From Bacteroidales bacterium (GTDB taxonomy: Bacteria > Bacteroidota > Bacteroidia > Bacteroidales > Muribaculaceae): a stretch of 15,926 nucleotides of DNA. A program made the position numbers and the translations under genes. The notes beneath the pieces are model-generated. The model was not told the DNA's origin. It searched no databases and saw only the letters and a list, made by a program, of their open reading frames with translations. How positions within the stretch are numbered: position 1 is the stretch's first letter; each line of letters begins with the position of its first letter. The stretch is from positions 37,432 through 53,357 of the forward strand of contig DXYS01000080.1 of assembly GCA_019415705.1 (NCBI GenBank). The letters run 5' to 3'. This document shows positions 14,151 to 15,926 of this stretch, piece after piece.

Positions 14151-15416
14151 TTATTGGGCATAAAGCGGCACGCATCTCATCAAGTAGTCACGAGCGACTC
14201 CCCAAGGCAGATATATTGACTCGTTGTTGGGAATCAGAGCTACAGGGCGCTCGTTGAGGTCAAACCGCACGTAGTAACGTCCGCTTTTGTGTTCCTTGAA
14301 AAGAATCATCTGCAGATTAGAAGCCATCGGCACCACGTCAAAGTCGCGCCAGTGCTGTGCTACTGTATCAAAGTAGTTCGTGATGTAGTAACACCCTTGC
14401 AATCTCATAAGCGAAAGGAGGGGCATCAGTGTTTCAGCGTGGCCGAATCGCAGATTGACTGCCGTATCTGACTCTCCGTTGATAAAGTTGTCGGCGGTCT
14501 CTATCAGGTTGAGCAGCAGCGCGGCTGCGATGTCGGCAGGCACCGTAGATACGGTTGTTGCGGTCCGCTGCAGATATTGACGCAGGTTAAAGCATGACCA
14601 CAGAGCATTTTGCTCCTCTAAGGTCAGATATTTATCGCTTTCGTTAGGCAGCCCCATGGCCGAGAGGCCGGCGAGCACGTAGTATTCTGTAATCGCGAGG
14701 TCACGCCATTGGTCTGCGTTTTCAAATGGATAATTCTTGCCTAATACGCGTGTTATGGCCGCAGTCGGGCAGGTCTGGTTGTAATACTCGATATAGGGCG
14801 GCTCCCATGTCTTGTCGGCGCGGAAATCCAAATAGTCCTGATCGACGTCAAAAGGACGCATAAGCGCCGAGTTGACTCGGCCAGTCGAGGTGACGAATTC
14901 AGGGTGATTGTTGAGGCGGTCAAGCTGATGGACAAACGACATCATGCTCATCATGGCGCGCGGCGAATATGACGAGATGGCGCTCACGCGGCCGGATTTG
15001 AAAAGTTCGGGGAAATTAGCGAACATACGTGATGCTATCGCCCGCTGCTCGGCTATGCCTAACGAGTCAAGCGCTCCCCAGCGGCCGGTGCTCAGTTCGA
15101 TGACACGACGGTTAAGCGATGCGAGCTGACGGCCAAGCGGAGTGATAGTGCCGAGCGAGTCGGCACGGTCAAGAGCCTTGGCAAGCTTGAGGCAGTTGGC
15201 TGCCGAGGCCGGATAACGTGCTCCGTGGCGTCCGACATGGTTTATGAAAACAGCTGTCAGTGAGTCGGGCCTTGGCACTTCGGCAATCTCGACGGGGTAG
15301 GGAGTCAGCGAGCCTTCACACTGCTGTGAATTGTATTTCGTGGCTGTCGGGTCTGCGGCGTAGGCCGTCAGGGCAATTGCGGCCGCTGAAACGGACAAAA
15401 CAAACTTGCGCAACAT
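14151..15416 (-). CDS. Secreted histidine-acid phosphatase, MINPP/phytase-like
   Basis: The 421-residue protein has a signal peptide (MLRKFVLSVSAAAIALTAYA, cleaved near residue 20), so it works in the periplasm or outside the cell. The catalytic motif VGRHGARYP (RHGARYP at 63-69) holds the nucleophilic histidine. SSYSPRAMMSMMSF near 149-161 supplies a further phosphate-binding arginine, and GHAETLMPLL (HAE at 326-328) holds the proton donor. HAE rather than HD is typical of multiple inositol polyphosphate phosphatases, which strip phosphates from phytate; Bacteroides thetaiotaomicron encodes a characterised enzyme of this kind. Length suits the family. It is divergent from the small TPR gene at 15482, sharing a palindromic promoter region. 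Substrate could also be another phosphomonoester. Confidence 0.88.
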   Translation of the reverse strand: MLRKFVLSVSAAAIALTAYAADPTATKYNSQQCEGSLTPYPVEIAEVPRPDSLTAVFINHVGRHGARYPASAANCLKLAKALDRADSLGTITPLGRQLASLNRRVIELSTGRWGALDSLGIAEQRAIASRMFANFPELFKSGRVSAISSYSPRAMMSMMSFVHQLDRLNNHPEFVTSTGRVNSALMRPFDVDQDYLDFRADKTWEPPYIEYYNQTCPTAAITRVLGKNYPFENADQWRDLAITEYYVLAGLSAMGLPNESDKYLTLEEQNALWSCFNLRQYLQRTATTVSTVPADIAAALLLNLIETADNFINGESDTAVNLRFGHAETLMPLLSLMRLQGCYYITNYFDTVAQHWRDFDVVPMASNLQMILFKEHKSGRYYVRFDLNERPVALIPNNESIYLPWGVARDYLMRCVPLYAQ

Positions 15417-15434
15417 GATGTTGAATAATTATTA

Positions 15435-15458
15435 GTAAATTTGATGTCTCAAATTTAC
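15435..15458. promoter_or_regulatory. Palindrome carrying a -7 box on each strand between divergent genes
   Basis: GTAAATTTGA (15435-15444) and TCAAATTTAC (15449-15458) are perfect 10-bp inverted arms around a 4-bp centre TGTC. Each arm contains TAAATTTG reading inward: 15436-15443 for the TPR gene (+) and 15450-15457 for the phosphatase gene (-). The two promoters therefore overlap and could not be occupied at once. The palindrome may also be an operator. Confidence 0.6.
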
Positions 15459-15480
15459 GAAATTTATTTACAGCTACAAA
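15450..15480 (-). promoter_or_regulatory. Sigma-ABfr-type promoter of the phosphatase gene
   Basis: On the minus strand a -33 TTTG (15477-15480) and a -7 TAAATTTG (15450-15457) are 19 bp apart, matching the Bacteroidetes consensus. The ATG at 15416 lies 33 bp beyond the -7 box. The -33 box ends one base short of the ATG of the divergent TPR gene. Confidence 0.7.
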
Positions 15481-15481
15481 T

Positions 15482-15763
15482 ATGAACGACTTTAATCCCG
15501 ACCTCGCAATAGCCAAACTTATTGACCTCGGGCGCCCGACCGGCGCAATCGCCGAGGCTGACCGCCTTATCGCTGACGGTAAAGCCACGGCCATGACCTA
15601 CTACCAGCGCGGACGTGCCAACTGGAAACTCGGTCGTAAGGGCGAGGCTATGAGCGATTACTCAAAGTCAGTCAGCCTTGACCCCGCCTCTCCCGCCGCC
15701 GAAGCACTCATCATCTGCCACGAGGTCATGGACTTCTACGACAAGAATCTGTATAATCCGTGA
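15482..15763 (+). CDS. Small tetratricopeptide-repeat (TPR) protein
   Basis: The 93-residue protein is wholly helical in pattern. One clear TPR unit spans about residues 39-72 (MTYYQRGRANWKLGRKGEAM, then DYSKSVSLDPASPAA), preceded by a partial helical hairpin (LAIAKLIDLGRPTGAIAEAD) and followed by a capping helix (ALIICHEVMDFYDKNLYNP). It has no signal peptide, so it is cytoplasmic. TPRs mediate protein contacts; the partner is unknown. It is transcribed away from the phosphatase gene, and its -7 box would be in the shared palindrome at 15435-15458. The AT-rich leader has no Shine-Dalgarno. No terminator was seen in the 163 bp to the window end. Confidence 0.82.
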   Translation: MNDFNPDLAIAKLIDLGRPTGAIAEADRLIADGKATAMTYYQRGRANWKLGRKGEAMSDYSKSVSLDPASPAAEALIICHEVMDFYDKNLYNP

Positions 15764-15926
15764 TGTTCTGTGGTCCCATCGCAGGATATAGAATTGGTGG
15801 CCGAATATTACTCAGGAAAATGCAAAAATTTGTCCGATGGAGCGTTCATTTCAAGTTGTCGTTGTAAAATTGGGCTCAATCCGAAATCCCGGTGCATTTG
15901 TTAAAACAGATGGAATCGAGTGTTAA

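Noticed and set aside
15764..15904. A 46-codon cysteine-rich in-frame extension after the TGA of the TPR gene, suggestive of read-through or selenocysteine
   Set aside because: An open run of this length is not unlikely by chance. No SECIS-like hairpin is evident just after the TGA, and the TPR protein is already complete with its capping helix.
1..15926. CRISPR arrays, tRNA and rRNA genes
   Set aside because: No regularly spaced direct repeats, cloverleaf-like sequence or rRNA-like stretch was seen. The CCTATGG copies are too few and are in inverted orientations.

Overview
The window looks like a chromosomal segment of a Bacteroidales bacterium, plausibly a Muribaculaceae-type gut commensal; this is inferred from style, not from a search. 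The signs are large outer-membrane beta-barrel proteins of Bacteroidetes type, a DUF4369/TlpA-style thioredoxin lipoprotein, starts without Shine-Dalgarno sequences, and several good matches to the Bacteroidetes sigma-ABfr promoter (TTTG, 19-21 bp, TAnnTTTG). Nearly all genes are on the minus strand; only the first and last genes are on the plus strand.

Layout. (1) 9-2657 (+): TonB-receptor-like outer-membrane protein with a carboxypeptidase-regulatory-like domain. (2) 2644-3451: no intact gene. It holds a decayed IS982-type transposase (frameshifts and a stop), then a cluster of inverted repeats built on CCTATGG/CCATAGG, a terminator-like hairpin and a 13-bp inverted repeat. (3) 3452-6176 (-): a Crp/Fnr-family regulator followed by a second outer-membrane barrel gene. 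A perfect 16-bp palindrome between them sits about 41 bp upstream of the barrel gene's predicted transcription start, the position of a class II activator site. (4) 6303-8174 (-): TlpA-like lipoprotein with its own well-formed promoter. (5) 8242-14042 (-): a tight four-gene DNA-repair operon, in transcription order an 83-aa unknown protein, SbcD, SbcC and a DEDDh 3'-5' exonuclease, with gaps of 7 bp, 2 bp and a 4-base ATGA overlap. (6) 14151-15416 (-): secreted histidine-acid phosphatase with RHGxRxP and HAE motifs (MINPP/phytase-like). It is divergent from (7) 15482-15763 (+), a small TPR protein; a palindrome carrying a -7 box on each strand lies between them.

The most interesting observation is that the 83-aa protein heading the sbcDC operon ends exactly in QLSLF, the consensus beta-sliding-clamp (DnaN) binding pentapeptide. 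Together with the coupled exonuclease this suggests a clamp-tethered SbcCD-exonuclease module. The Crp/Fnr palindrome and the palindromic divergent promoter are the next most specific, checkable observations.
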